Of a stretch of 64,000 bases of DNA, positions 18,653 to 28,887 are shown piece after piece. This DNA is from Gemmatimonas sp. (GTDB taxonomy: Bacteria > Gemmatimonadota > Gemmatimonadetes > Gemmatimonadales > Gemmatimonadaceae). Position 1 is the first letter of the stretch; every line of letters starts with the position of its first letter. The notes beneath the pieces are model-generated. The model did no database searches. It saw nothing but the letters and a program-made list of their open reading frames with translations, and was not told the DNA's origin. The translations under genes were made by a program, and so were the position numbers. The stretch spans positions 62,001-126,000 of the forward strand of contig JAAVWC010000001.1 in assembly GCA_023910675.1 (NCBI GenBank). Reading direction: 5' to 3'.

Positions 18653-19690
18653 GTGTCCACCTTCGCCGCCCCGCTCTCCATCCCCGCCACGCCGCCGCGC
18701 CTCCCGTCACGGGTGCTGGTCACCGGGGGCGCGGGATTCATCGGCAGTGCGCTCGTGTGGGCGCTCAATGGGCTCGGAATCGAGCGCATCGTCGTGACCG
18801 ACCGACTCGGACGCGACGAGAAGTGGCGGAATTTGGTCCCATTGCGCTTTGAAGATTACCTCGAAGCCGACGACCTCATGGCGCCGCTCGAGCGAGGCGC
18901 CCTCGGCAATTTCGATCTCGTGCTGCACCTGGGCGCCTGCTCGGCCACCACGGAGCTCGACGCGAGCTATCTGGCCAAGAACAACTTCGAGGTCACCAAG
19001 CACCTCGCCCACTGGGCGCTGGGACACGACGTGCGCTTCGTGTACGCGTCGAGCGCCGCGACCTATGGGGACGGGGCGCAGGGCATGGACGACCGTGACA
19101 ACAGCACGGCGGGGCTGTCACGACTGCGTCCGCTCAACGCCTACGGCTACTCCAAGCACCTCTTCGACCAGTACGCGGCGGCCATGGGCGTGCTCCCCAA
19201 CGTGGTGGGGCTCAAGTACTTCAACGTCTATGGCCCCAACGAAGCCCACAAAGCCGATATGCGCTCGCTGGTGCACAAGGCGCACGGGCAGATCCAGGAG
19301 ACTGGACGCGTCAAGCTGTTCAAGTCGCATCGCCCCGACTTCGCCGACGGCGAACAGCGCCGCGACTTCTTGTACGTGAAGGACGCTGTCGCCATGACGC
19401 TGCATCTCGCCATGACGCCCACGGCTGGCGGTCTGTTCAACATAGGGAGCGGCGAAGCCCACACCTGGCTGCAGCTCACGGGGGCCCTGTTCTCGGCGCT
19501 CAACCGCGTGCCAGCCATCGACTTCATCGACATGCCCGAGAGCATCCGGGCCAAGTATCAGTACCACACCCAGGCTGACATCGCCAAGCTGCGGGCGGCC
19601 GGCTACACCGCGCCCGTGACCCCGCTCGGCGATGCCGTCCGGGATTACGTGCAGGGCTATCTGGCAAACGACCGGCGCCTGGGCGATTGA
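18653..19690 (+). CDS. hldD: ADP-L-glycero-D-manno-heptose 6-epimerase
   Basis: Epimerises ADP-D-glycero- to ADP-L-glycero-D-manno-heptose for LPS core synthesis; NADP-dependent extended SDR. The Rossmann motif VTGGAGFIGSALVWALN, HLGACSATTELD, ASSAATYGDGAQG, the catalytic YGYSKHLFD and KYFNVYGPNEAHKADMRSLVHKA match HldD closely. GTG at 18653 gives 345 residues; earlier in-frame ATGs lie in the SusC promoter region and are unlikely. It is followed 5 bp later by an amino-acid importer, perhaps only positional. Together with the GT9 gene at 6.9-8.0 kb it indicates a heptose-containing LPS. Confidence 0.92.
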   Translation: MSTFAAPLSIPATPPRLPSRVLVTGGAGFIGSALVWALNGLGIERIVVTDRLGRDEKWRNLVPLRFEDYLEADDLMAPLERGALGNFDLVLHLGACSATTELDASYLAKNNFEVTKHLAHWALGHDVRFVYASSAATYGDGAQGMDDRDNSTAGLSRLRPLNAYGYSKHLFDQYAAAMGVLPNVVGLKYFNVYGPNEAHKADMRSLVHKAHGQIQETGRVKLFKSHRPDFADGEQRRDFLYVKDAVAMTLHLAMTPTAGGLFNIGSGEAHTWLQLTGALFSALNRVPAIDFIDMPESIRAKYQYHTQADIAKLRAAGYTAPVTPLGDAVRDYVQGYLANDRRLGD

Positions 19691-19695
19691 CCGGG

Positions 19696-21171
19696 ATGCG
19701 GCCGCGCATGCTGTCCCGCCTGTGCCGGGTCCTGTGCGCTGTCGTGCTGGCCGCCTGCACCGCGCCGCCGCCCGCGGCGGAGCTGCGCTGGGGCGGGGAT
19801 GCCGAAGGGGGCGCGCCGTTCGTCGAGGCCGACCCGGCCGATCCGTCGCAGGTCCGCGGCTTCGATGTCGAGATCGCCGGGCTCATGGCACAGGGGCTCG
19901 GCAGGCAGCCCCGGTTCACCCAGGTGGGGTGGGCGTCCATCGAACAGTCGCTCGCGCGTGGCGATTTCGATGTGGGACTGTCTGGCGTGGAAGATCGCGC
20001 CGAACTGCGGGCGCGCTTTGCCGTGAGCCTGCCGTACTACGAGTTTCGCGAAGTGCTCACGGTACGAAGCGCCGACACGGCGCGCTTTCGCACCCTCGAC
20101 GATCTCGCGCAGCGTCGCGTGGGTACGCTTGCCGCCACCATGGCGTATCGGTTGCTGCTCGACGCGCAGCGCTCCGAAGGCGTCATCCCGGTTTCGTACG
20201 ACGACGACGTCCACCCCTACAGCGATCTGCTCGAAGGGCGTGTCGACGCCGTGTTGCTCGACCACGTTCTCGCCGAGCGGGCGCTGCGTCGGATGCCGGG
20301 GTTGGCAATTCAGCCGGCGGTGCTCGCGCGCGGGCACTATGTGGCGCTCTTCGCAAAGGAGCAGACCGCGCTGCGCGATTCCGCCAACGTGGTGCTGCGC
20401 GCCCGCATGCGCGACGGTACGCTCGAACAGCTTTTTCGCCGGTGGGGCGTGTGGGACAGCACGCAGGCGGTGTACCAGCAGCGCCTCCTTGCCTCGAATG
20501 ACAGCGCGAGTGCACCAGCGGCACCGGCGGTTACCGCGTCGGTCATGACGTACCTCCCGGCGCTGCTCCGTGCGGCCGTCGTGACGCTCGGCATTTCGCT
20601 GGCAGCCATGCTGCTGGCCATTGTGGCCGGTGGCGCCATTGCAGCAGGACGCGTGTATGGCAGCACCCTCCTGCGCGGCGCGCTCACCGCGTACGTCGAA
20701 GTGGTGCGCGGAACGCCAGTGCTGCTGCAGCTGTTCGTGTTGTACTACGGGTTGAGTGCGTTCATCAAGCTGCCGGCGCTGCTCGCGGCGATCATTGGGC
20801 TGGGGCTCAACTATGCCGCGTACGAGTCGGAGATTTACCGCAGCGCCCTGCTCTCCATCCCGCGCATGCAGCTCGAAGCGGCACGCACGTTGGGCTTATC
20901 GGAGTGGCAGGTGTTTCGCTTGGTACGCGGGCCGCAGGCGCTGCGCGTGGCCTTGGCGCCCATGACGAACGACTTCGTGGCGTTGCTCAAAGATTCGTCA
21001 CTCGTGAGTGTGATTACGGTGGTCGAACTCACCAAGGAGACGGCCATTTACGCGACGAACGCCGGGAGCTGGCTGGTACCGGGGCTCCTCTGCGCGGCGA
21101 TCTATCTGGCCATGTCGCTCCCGCTCTCACATGTGGCGCGACGGCTCGAAGCGCGTTGGAGCGTCGCATGA
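19696..21171 (+). CDS. Polar amino-acid ABC transporter, fused substrate-binding protein and permease
   Basis: One polypeptide of about 491 residues combining a solute-binding domain and a membrane permease. The N-terminus is a signal with lipobox-like VVLAAC, then a GlnH/ArtJ-type binding domain (RGFDVEIAGLMAQGLGRQPRF, VGTLAATMAYRLLL, GRVDAVLLDHV). From about residue 285 the GlnP-type permease begins (LPALLRAAVVTLGISLAAML, VRGTPVLLQLFVLYYGLS) and contains the EAA loop for the ATPase (EAARTLGLSEWQVFRLVRGPQAL). Fused binding-permease proteins are known for glutamine-type importers. Start may also be TTG 19687 or ATG 19708. The stop overlaps the next ATG by ATGA. Confidence 0.9.
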   Translation: MRPRMLSRLCRVLCAVVLAACTAPPPAAELRWGGDAEGGAPFVEADPADPSQVRGFDVEIAGLMAQGLGRQPRFTQVGWASIEQSLARGDFDVGLSGVEDRAELRARFAVSLPYYEFREVLTVRSADTARFRTLDDLAQRRVGTLAATMAYRLLLDAQRSEGVIPVSYDDDVHPYSDLLEGRVDAVLLDHVLAERALRRMPGLAIQPAVLARGHYVALFAKEQTALRDSANVVLRARMRDGTLEQLFRRWGVWDSTQAVYQQRLLASNDSASAPAAPAVTASVMTYLPALLRAAVVTLGISLAAMLLAIVAGGAIAAGRVYGSTLLRGALTAYVEVVRGTPVLLQLFVLYYGLSAFIKLPALLAAIIGLGLNYAAYESEIYRSALLSIPRMQLEAARTLGLSEWQVFRLVRGPQALRVALAPMTNDFVALLKDSSLVSVITVVELTKETAIYATNAGSWLVPGLLCAAIYLAMSLPLSHVARRLEARWSVA

Positions 21172-21932
21172 CGGCCGCGCCGTCTCCGGTACTCCATATC
21201 GACGCGCTTCACGTGCAGCGCGCGAACGACGGCGTATCGGGTGATGTGCTACGTGGGGTGTCGTTGTCGGTGGGGCGCGGTGAAATCTGTGCGCTCATGG
21301 GTGTGTCGGGCGCCGGCAAGAGCACGGTGTTGCGTGCCGCTGTCGCACTCGAACCCTTCAACGCCGGGCACATTCTGATCGACGGCGTCTCGCTGCACCC
21401 CGGGCCCGTCCCGCGCGAATCCGCGTTGCGTCTCTTCCGCCGCAAGGTGGGGATGGTCTTTCAGCAGCATGCGCTCTTCACGCATCTCACCGCGCAGCAG
21501 AACGTCATGTTGGCGCCGGTGCATGCCGTGGGCGCATCGGGGTCGGCCGCGGCGGAGGTTGCCCACGAGCTGCTCTCATCGCTGGGGGTGGCGCACCGCG
21601 CCAGCGCGTTTCCGTCGCAACTCTCCGGCGGCGAAGCGCAGCGCGTGGCCATTGCTCGCGCGCTGGCGCTCGACCCACCGCTGCTGCTCATGGACGAACC
21701 CACCGCGGCACTCGATCCCGCCCGCCGCGGCGCCCTCGCGGAGACGCTGCGCGCACTCGCCGCTGGTGGACGGACGCTGGTGATCACCACCCACGACCTC
21801 ACCTTCGCGCGCGCCGTCGCGGACACCGTCGCCGTGCTCGCCGACGGTATGGTCGTCGAACGCGGTCCCATTGGGGAGGTGCTCGACCATCCGTCGCACG
21901 AGGCCACACGCCTGCTCATGGCGCACGACTGA
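21168..21932 (+). CDS. Polar amino-acid ABC transporter ATP-binding protein
   Basis: ATPase of 254 residues that powers the fused importer encoded just upstream, with which it overlaps by 4 bp (ATGA). Walker A is GVSGAGKST, the signature is LSGGEAQRVAIARAL, Walker B is LLLMDEPTAALDP, followed by the switch His in TTHDLTFA. It resembles GlnQ/HisP. The specific amino acid is not shown by sequence. The gene ends just before a short 14-bp tandem repeat. Confidence 0.93.
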   Translation: MTAAPSPVLHIDALHVQRANDGVSGDVLRGVSLSVGRGEICALMGVSGAGKSTVLRAAVALEPFNAGHILIDGVSLHPGPVPRESALRLFRRKVGMVFQQHALFTHLTAQQNVMLAPVHAVGASGSAAAEVAHELLSSLGVAHRASAFPSQLSGGEAQRVAIARALALDPPLLLMDEPTAALDPARRGALAETLRALAAGGRTLVITTHDLTFARAVADTVAVLADGMVVERGPIGEVLDHPSHEATRLLMAHD

Positions 21933-21940
21933 CCGACGCC

Positions 21941-21990
21941 GCACGCGGTTATCCGCACGCGGTTATCCGCACGCGGTTATCCGCACGCGG

Positions 21991-21996
<6 letters not shown>
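21941..21996. repeat. Four tandem copies of a 14-bp unit
   Basis: GCACGCGGTTATCC is repeated four times without mismatch between the convergent ABC ATPase and glycogen synthase genes. The last copy includes the glycogen synthase stop codon (TAA on the minus strand). Each unit junction makes CCGCACGCGG, a near-palindrome, so the block can fold into small hairpins. Confidence 0.95.
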
Positions 21997-23436
<1,440 letters not shown>

Positions 23437-23532
23437 TCCCCTACCTTACGCGAAGCGGCGGCGCGACGCAAAATGAGCGAGGGCCGTCGCCTCCCGTCAC
23501 ACCCACGATTCAGAGTCGGAGAAGGACCTCGA

Positions 23533-24795
23533 ATGACGCCGTATACCCGCGGAACGCTCACCCGTCACGCCATGGCTTATGTGCTCGCCGGAGGGCGCGG
23601 ATCACGGCTGTACGAGCTGACCGACCGCCGGGCCAAGCCAGCGGTCTACTTCGGCGGCAAGACGCGCATCATCGACTTCGCGCTCTCCAATGCGATCAAC
23701 TCCGGCATCCGTCGCATCGGCGTGGCCACGCAGTACAAAGCGCACAGTCTTATTCGCCATTTGCAGCGCGGCTGGAATTTCCTGCGCCCCGAGCGCAACG
23801 AAAGCTTCGACATTCTGCCGGCGTCACAGCGCGTGAGTGAAACGCAGTGGTACGAAGGCACGGCCGACGCGGTGTATCAGAACCTCGACATCATCGAGGC
23901 GTACCACCCCGAGTACATGGTCATTCTCGCTGGTGACCACATTTACAAGATGGACTACGAGCTCATGCTGCAGCAGCATGTGGCGCAGGATGCCGATGTC
24001 ACGGTTGGCGTGCTCGAGGTGCCGCGCATGGAGGCGACCGGATTCGGGGTCATGCACGTGGACGCGCACGATCGCATCGTGCACTTCCTCGAGAAACCTG
24101 CCGACCCACCGGGCATTCCCGGCAATCCGGACATGGCGCTCGCGAGCATGGGGATCTACGTCTTCAAGACGCGCTTTCTGGCCGACCTGCTCCGTCGCGA
24201 CGCGGCCGACATGACGTCTACACATGACTTCGGCAAGGATCTCATTCCGTACGTGGTGGCGAATGGCAAGGCCGTCGCGCACCGTTTCAGTGACTCCTGT
24301 GTGAAGGCCAGTCGCGAAAGCGAAGCCTACTGGCGCGACGCAGGCACCATCGATGCGTATTGGGAAGCCAACATCGATTTGACCTCGATCCTTCCCGGGC
24401 TCGACATGTACGATCACGAGTGGCCGATCTGGACGTACGCCGAGATCACGCCACCCGCGAAGTTCGTGCACGCCGAGGAAGGACGTCGTGGATTTTCGCT
24501 CGACTCGTTGGTCTCCGGCGGCTGCATCATTTCGGGGGCGGCAGTGTTCCGCTCGCTGATGTTCACCAACGTGCGGGTCCATTCGTACGCGCATCTCGAC
24601 GGGGCGGTGCTGCAACCGGATGTCGATGTCGGCCGTGGTGCACGACTCACCAATGTGGTGGTCGACCGCGGCGTGAAGATTCCCCCGGGCCTCGTCGTCG
24701 GTGAAGATGCCGAACTGGACCGCACACGTTTTCGCCGGACCGAAAAGGGCATCGTGCTCATCACGCAGCCGATGATCGATCGACTTTCTCTCTGA
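23533..24795 (+). CDS. glgC: Glucose-1-phosphate adenylyltransferase
   Basis: Makes ADP-glucose from ATP and glucose-1-phosphate, the first committed step of glycogen synthesis, normally allosterically controlled. It has 420 residues. Signature [24 protein letters not shown], then [37 protein letters not shown] ([14 protein letters not shown]) and [14 protein letters not shown] are all typical GlgC motifs; a left-handed beta-helix region ends the protein. ATG at 23533 is preceded by GGAGAAGGA, a clear ribosome binding site. Divergent from glgA. Confidence 0.96.
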   Translation: MTPYTRGTLTRHAMAYVLAGGRGSRLYELTDRRAKPAVYFGGKTRIIDFALSNAINSGIRRIGVATQYKAHSLIRHLQRGWNFLRPERNESFDILPASQRVSETQWYEGTADAVYQNLDIIEAYHPEYMVILAGDHIYKMDYELMLQQHVAQDADVTVGVLEVPRMEATGFGVMHVDAHDRIVHFLEKPADPPGIPGNPDMALASMGIYVFKTRFLADLLRRDAADMTSTHDFGKDLIPYVVANGKAVAHRFSDSCVKASRESEAYWRDAGTIDAYWEANIDLTSILPGLDMYDHEWPIWTYAEITPPAKFVHAEEGRRGFSLDSLVSGGCIISGAAVFRSLMFTNVRVHSYAHLDGAVLQPDVDVGRGARLTNVVVDRGVKIPPGLVVGEDAELDRTRFRRTEKGIVLITQPMIDRLSL

Positions 24796-24805
24796 CCGGA
24801 TCCCC

Positions 24806-25231
24806 ATGTCGTCTTCGCCACGTAGCACGTCACGTCGAGCGACGCTGCTGTTCCTGCTGGGAACGCTGCTCGCACCCGTCGCGTGTGCCAGCAAAGGGGC
24901 ATCGGGAACGGGGCAGCCCTCGGTCATCATGATTGCCAGCAATCGCGGCTTTTACGATGTGAACATCTACTCCGTGCGCGCCGGCCAAACCGTGGGACGA
25001 CGTCTGGCGACCGTGACGGGGAATTCCACGCAAACCGTCAAGGTCCCCATTACGGAACTGCAGCCGGGCAACATGCTCTCGGTGCAGGTGCGCTCCGTGG
25101 GCGGGCGTTACACGTGGATCAGCCCCAGCGTGCAGGTGGGCTCGGGGACCGTGGCGCGCCTCGACATCATGCAGAGCGCCAACGGTGCCTTGGGGCAGAG
25201 CCAGATGTACGCGCAGGTGGCGCCGCAGTAA
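24806..25231 (+). CDS. Small lipoprotein of unknown function
   Basis: Hypothetical exported protein of 141 residues starting 10 bp after glgC. A twin-Arg-rich N-terminus and hydrophobic segment (TLLFLLGTLLAPVAC) ends in a lipobox Cys; the mature part is a small beta-rich domain (FYDVNIYSVRAGQTVGRRLATVTG, TQTVKVPITELQPGNMLSVQVRSVGG). No enzyme motif is seen. Its position suggests co-transcription with glgC, but a link to glycogen is not supported by anything else. Confidence 0.7.
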   Translation: MSSSPRSTSRRATLLFLLGTLLAPVACASKGASGTGQPSVIMIASNRGFYDVNIYSVRAGQTVGRRLATVTGNSTQTVKVPITELQPGNMLSVQVRSVGGRYTWISPSVQVGSGTVARLDIMQSANGALGQSQMYAQVAPQ

Positions 25232-25273
25232 CGGCGCCACCTCGTGCTCGGCGCTTTCGGGCAGCGCTTCCGG

Positions 25274-26158
25274 TCAGCGCTTCCAGTGGGCCACGATCGC
25301 CGCACCAATCCTGGCAATCACGGCGTTCCCTTCGGAATCGGTCCAATAGCGCTTGTCGACGTTCTCCTTGGTGAGCACACACGCCACTACGCGCGCCGGC
25401 AGATAGAGCACGCCGCAGTCGGTGCGTGACTGATCGACATCACCGGTTTTGTGTGCGGCCCGCAGTCCGTAGTTGAAGCGCAACAGCTTCGAATCATCTT
25501 CGTTGTGCGTGAGGATGTCGAGCATGGTGGAGTCGGCCCGTGGACTCACGGCTTTGCCCTGCACCATCAGCGTGAACAGCTGCGCCATTTCATTGGCGGT
25601 GGTCACGCCGAGTCCGTACTTGGCCGAGCTGTCCGGCGCCACGCTCGCAATGCGCGTCATGCTCCCCGAATGCACCTTGGTGCGCGGCAGCCCCAGCGCT
25701 TCCATTTTTTGCCACACCCGGCGGATCTTGATGCGGTCGAGGACGAGATTGGTCGCCGTGTTATCGCTCAGCGTGCTCATGAGCCACGCCACGTCCCACA
25801 GCCGCAGCGTGAGCGGTGTGCGCAAGAACTGCAGCTGCCCGGCGCCACTCACCTTGTCGATCTCCGTGAGCACGATCGGATCGTCGAGCGTGAGCTGTTG
25901 CTGTTCGGCCAAATCGAACAGCGTCACCAGAATGGGCACCTTGATGAGCGACGCCGTGGAGAACGGCTCGTCGCCGCGCCGCTCGAGGTGCTCGTTGGTT
26001 TCGAGATTGGTGATGCTGTAGCCCACCACGCCGCGATGCGCATCGGCGATGCTATCGAGGGTGCGCTTGAGCGTGGCCACGGATTGCGCGTCGGCAGACG
26101 CGGACGGCAGGAGGCAGGCGAGGGCGCCCGCAAACGCAAGAACGGGGAGAAGTCGCAT
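25274..26158 (-). CDS. Class A beta-lactamase-fold serine hydrolase
   Basis: Exported protein of 294 residues with a signal peptide ending ASADAQ. The three active-site elements of the penicilloyl-serine fold are present: SLIK (Ser70, Lys73), SDN at 131-133 and KTG in HKTGDV near residue 237. The omega-loop ExxLN glutamate that activates water for deacylation in true class A enzymes is not visible; the corresponding stretch reads SMTRIASVAPDSSAKYGL. It may therefore be a DD-peptidase-like or other serine hydrolase rather than an antibiotic-resistance enzyme. Annotated start ATG at 26158. Confidence 0.85.
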   Translation of the reverse strand: MRLLPVLAFAGALACLLPSASADAQSVATLKRTLDSIADAHRGVVGYSITNLETNEHLERRGDEPFSTASLIKVPILVTLFDLAEQQQLTLDDPIVLTEIDKVSGAGQLQFLRTPLTLRLWDVAWLMSTLSDNTATNLVLDRIKIRRVWQKMEALGLPRTKVHSGSMTRIASVAPDSSAKYGLGVTTANEMAQLFTLMVQGKAVSPRADSTMLDILTHNEDDSKLLRFNYGLRAAHKTGDVDQSRTDCGVLYLPARVVACVLTKENVDKRYWTDSEGNAVIARIGAAIVAHWKR

Positions 26159-26396
26159 GCCGGGAACTTATGGGTTCCCTCAGCGCCTCGCTCCCCGTTC
26201 GTCGCCCCCCGTCCCTCAACGGTGGACTACCCATATAACCCCCCACCCCGCCGCGACCCCACGTCGCGTCTCACCCGCCATCGTCCCACCTCGCTTCTCA
26301 CCCCTGCGTGACTCAACTCTCTCCCCTATCCAGAACTGAGCGCTGAGTTCTCGGCCTCTCAGATCTCGCCTCTGAACTGGCGGCTCGGAACCGCTC

Positions 26397-27101
26397 TCAC
26401 GGAGGCATCCGAGGAATGGAGGTCACGGAGCGCTCGGCACCAGCTTCTCGGGGGATGCCCGGCTCGGCGAACCGATGGCACGAAGGCAACCAAGACAACC
26501 GAGGCAACCGAGCCGACTCTGCGGAAGCGATGCGCTCAACTCTTTTGTTGATTGGAATGAACGCAGGACTCGCGTGGCCACATGGCGCCGCCTGCGGCAT
26601 GAGCACCCGGTCGATGACGTGAATGAGCCCGTTGCTCGCCGGGACATCGGCAATGCGTACCACCGCGTTGTTCACGCGCAGTTCCCCGTCAACGTCGCGC
26701 AGCGTCACCTTCTGGCCCGCCACGGTTTCGGCACTCGACACGGTGCGGGCCTGCGCGGCCGTTACGCGCCCCGGCAACACGTGATACGTGAGCAGCGTGA
26801 CGAGCTTCTCGCGGTTCTCCGGCTTGAGCAGATCGGCGACCGTGCCGTTGGGGAGGCGATTGAACGCCTCATCGGTGGGCGCGAACACCGTGAAGGGGCC
26901 ACGGCCCAAGAGCGTTTCCGTGAGTCCGGCCGCGTTGACGGCCGCGAGCAACGTGGAGAATTGGTCGGCGGTGCGAGCGACCTGCGGAATGTTGGGGCCG
27001 CGCGACGGGTGCTGTGCGGCACCGGTCGACGGGGCGCTGGCGAGTGCGAGCAGCGCGCTGGCGGCCACAAGGCGGAGACGGGAAGCGGCGAACGTGAACA
27101 T
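26397..27101 (-). CDS. Exported fasciclin (FAS1) domain protein
   Basis: Signal peptide (ALLALASAPSTGAAQ) followed by one FAS1 domain, about residues 40-170: AADQFSTLL-type start, GPFTVFAPTDEAFNRLP and TYHVLPGRVTAA, ending NGLIHVIDRVLMP. FAS1 proteins act in adhesion at the cell surface. A good ribosome site (CAGGAG) precedes ATG at 27101. The 60 residues after VLMPQA are Arg/Pro/Ser-rich, contain Cys and match no FAS1 extension; they coincide with small GGTTGYCT-like DNA repeats (about 26480-26510) and look like read-through after loss of the original stop. It faces a sigma/anti-sigma pair, as mycobacterial MPT70/83 relate to SigK/RskA. Confidence 0.85.
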   Translation of the reverse strand: MFTFAASRLRLVAASALLALASAPSTGAAQHPSRGPNIPQVARTADQFSTLLAAVNAAGLTETLLGRGPFTVFAPTDEAFNRLPNGTVADLLKPENREKLVTLLTYHVLPGRVTAAQARTVSSAETVAGQKVTLRDVDGELRVNNAVVRIADVPASNGLIHVIDRVLMPQAAPCGHASPAFIPINKRVERIASAESARLPRLSWLPSCHRFAEPGIPREAGAERSVTSIPRMPP

Positions 27102-27291
27102 GGAGACTCCTGAGAAGGTGGGAGGGACGCAGTGGCAACGGACCCGTCCGGAAACATCCGGGGAGTGCGTGTGGAATTCGGCCGTCGGCCACAGCGAGTC
27201 ACATCCTTAGTCATCTGAAGACCCACCCGAAGCGCCTGCGACCGAACCGGTCGCTGGAGACGCGTCGTCGGCACGTGCGCGGTTGTCGCTC

Positions 27292-27670
27292 GTGAAAGGC
27301 ACGGCCAGCACCGGAGTCGGCGCATCGCGCGACGACACCATCGTCGACGTCATTCATCTGCTGCCACGCGTGGCCGCCGGTGACGAACTCGCGGTGCGCG
27401 AATGCGTCGATCGGTACGGACCGCTCATCTGGGCGCTCGCGCGTCGCTGGTCGCCCGACCCGCGCGGCGTCGAAGATGCCGTCCAGGAAGTGTTCGTTGA
27501 CCTGTGGCGCAGCGCCGGACGGTACGATGCCACGCGCGCCACGGAAGCGGGCTGGGTGGCGATGGTCACCCGTCGTCGGCTCATCGATCGAACGCGGACT
27601 GCAACGCGCCCGCGACTTGTTGCTCGCCTCCCCCGCGGGACGCGCCGCCACGGAGGACCAGCACTCATGA
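27292..27670 (+). pseudogene. ECF sigma factor with region 4 deleted and frame broken
   Basis: GTG at 27292 (TTG 27283 possible) opens a typical ECF sigma region 2: ELAVRECVDRYGPLIWALARRW, VEDAVQEVFVDLWRSAGRY, WVAMVTRRRLIDR. Straight after this the other frame (+1) encodes SIERGLQRARDLLLASPAGR, the usual last helix of sigma region 4, ending with TGA at 27668-27670 that overlaps the anti-sigma ATG (ATGA). The linker and nearly all of region 4 are missing, and the join at about 27580-27593 (CTCATCGATCGAACGC) changes frame. The region 2 frame therefore continues into the anti-sigma gene, giving a potential 371-residue fusion. Without region 4 it should not recognise -35 elements. Confidence 0.8.
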
Positions 27671-28407
27671 ACCAGTTTGCGAACACCACTTCAGATCCAC
27701 ACATGCCCGACGAATTCGAACCCACCGCGCATGAGTTGCTGGCCGGTGAGCTCACGGCGGCCATGCTACACGACCATCAGGGTGCGGACGACCAGCTCCC
27801 GCCGGCACTCGCGGCCCGCATTACGGCCACGGGCGAGGCGCTCGTGCGGGCCCGGACGGTGCCACCCATCACGGCGCCCGCTGCTCCGGCACACCGCGGC
27901 CGCCGTTCATGGACCGCATGGAGTGGCTGGCTGGCCGCGGCCGCGCTGCTGGCGATCGTCGCCCGGGCGCCTCGGCCGGACGCGCCGTCTGCGGGCGCGC
28001 CGGGAATCGTCGATCCCGTGGCCGCACTTCGTGACTCCCTCCTGGCCGACAGCACCCTGCTCCGCCGCAGCTGGACCGTCACCACCGACAGCGCGGCGAC
28101 GTCGGCCACCGGTGAGGTCATCTGGGACGCGCGTACCCAGCGCGGGGTGATGCGCTTTGCCGGCCTCGCCCCCAACGATCGTGCCCGCTGGCAGTACCAG
28201 CTGTGGATCTTCGACAAGGCCCGCGACGAGCGCTATCCGGTGGACGGGGGCGTCTTCGACATCCCCGCCAACGGGGGCGAAGTCCTCGTGCCCATTCGGG
28301 CCCGACTGCCGGTCGGGGACGCCGTGCTCTTCGCGGTGACCGTCGAGAAGCCCGGGGGCGTGGTGGTCTCAGCCCGGGAACGGATCGCCGTGTTGGCGAA
28401 GATTTAG
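27667..28407 (+). CDS. RskA-type anti-sigma factor (in frame with upstream sigma remnant)
   Basis: 246 residues from its own ATG at 27667. A cytoplasmic N-terminal part (EPTAHELLAGELTAAMLHDH) precedes a single membrane helix about residues 80-95 (WLAAAALLAIVARAP) and an outside RskA C-terminal domain (EVIWDARTQRGVMRFAGLAP, WQYQLWIFDKARDERYPVDGGVF). The family holds a sigma factor at the membrane until proteolysis or reduction. Because the sigma gene upstream has lost region 4 with a frame change, the upstream reading frame now enters this gene without a stop. A hairpin terminator follows at 28424. Confidence 0.8.
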   Translation: MNQFANTTSDPHMPDEFEPTAHELLAGELTAAMLHDHQGADDQLPPALAARITATGEALVRARTVPPITAPAAPAHRGRRSWTAWSGWLAAAALLAIVARAPRPDAPSAGAPGIVDPVAALRDSLLADSTLLRRSWTVTTDSAATSATGEVIWDARTQRGVMRFAGLAPNDRARWQYQLWIFDKARDERYPVDGGVFDIPANGGEVLVPIRARLPVGDAVLFAVTVEKPGGVVVSARERIAVLAKI

Positions 28408-28423
28408 CAGAGTTTAAGTAAAG

Positions 28424-28456
28424 CAAACGACGCGCGGGTTTTGGGCGCGTCGTTTG
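28424..28456. terminator. Hairpin terminator after the anti-sigma gene
   Basis: A 12-bp perfect stem (CAAACGACGCGC / GCGCGTCGTTTG) around a 9-nt GGGTTTTGG loop, 16 bp after the stop codon at 28407. Confidence 0.8.
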
Positions 28457-28573
28457 TGCGTTTCGGCGGGCAGCGGACTTGGAAGGCAAGTAGCCGGCGT
28501 TCCCCAATAGTCTGGTTGCGCCGTCGCGCGCGTCTGGGGTGTCTGTGTCGGTGCGCAGCGACCCGGCCTGAGT

Positions 28574-28840
28574 GTGGCGGTGTCGGACAGTCGCACGAAA
28601 CGCGATCTGACCGAGCGCACGACGGTCACCGCCACGGCACTCCGGGGGCGCGACGGATATCAGGTGCGCGGCTACGGCAACGAGGCGTTGCAGACGACCT
28701 ATGGCAGTACGCTGTGGAGCGTTCGTCTCGAACTGGAGGGCTATCGCTCCCGAACGGACACGGTGAAAACGTCGCTGTCCTTGGATTGCGTGTTCACTGC
28801 GCCCACGAGGCTCCGCGTGGAGCTCGAACCCGAGAACTGA
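28574..28840 (+). CDS. Small hypothetical protein, possibly truncated at the N-terminus
   Basis: About 88 residues from GTG 28574 with coding-like third positions (mostly G/C). The pattern GLSVAVSDSRTKRDL...TVTATALRGRDGY...LEGYRSRTDTVKTSLSLDCVFTAPTRLRVELEPEN resembles one carboxypeptidase-regulatory-like or PEGA-like beta-sandwich. The same frame stays open back to a TAG at 28508 and reads SGCAVARVWG just after it, so a lipoprotein start may have been lost upstream. No function can be assigned. It ends 48 bp before the most likely start of the next gene. Confidence 0.45.
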   Translation: MAVSDSRTKRDLTERTTVTATALRGRDGYQVRGYGNEALQTTYGSTLWSVRLELEGYRSRTDTVKTSLSLDCVFTAPTRLRVELEPEN

Positions 28841-28887
28841 ACCGCCTCAATGTGAAAGATTTGCGGGGAGCTACCGATACTCTCCGC

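Noticed and set aside
26331..26352. Imperfect palindrome AGAACTGAGCGCTGAGTTCT as an operator
   Set aside because: It has central mismatches and sits in a pyrimidine-rich gap with no gene start nearby.
28441..28851. N-terminal extension of the diguanylate cyclase
   Set aside because: It overlaps, in another frame, a stretch with better coding character (28574-28840) and starts inside the anti-sigma terminator.
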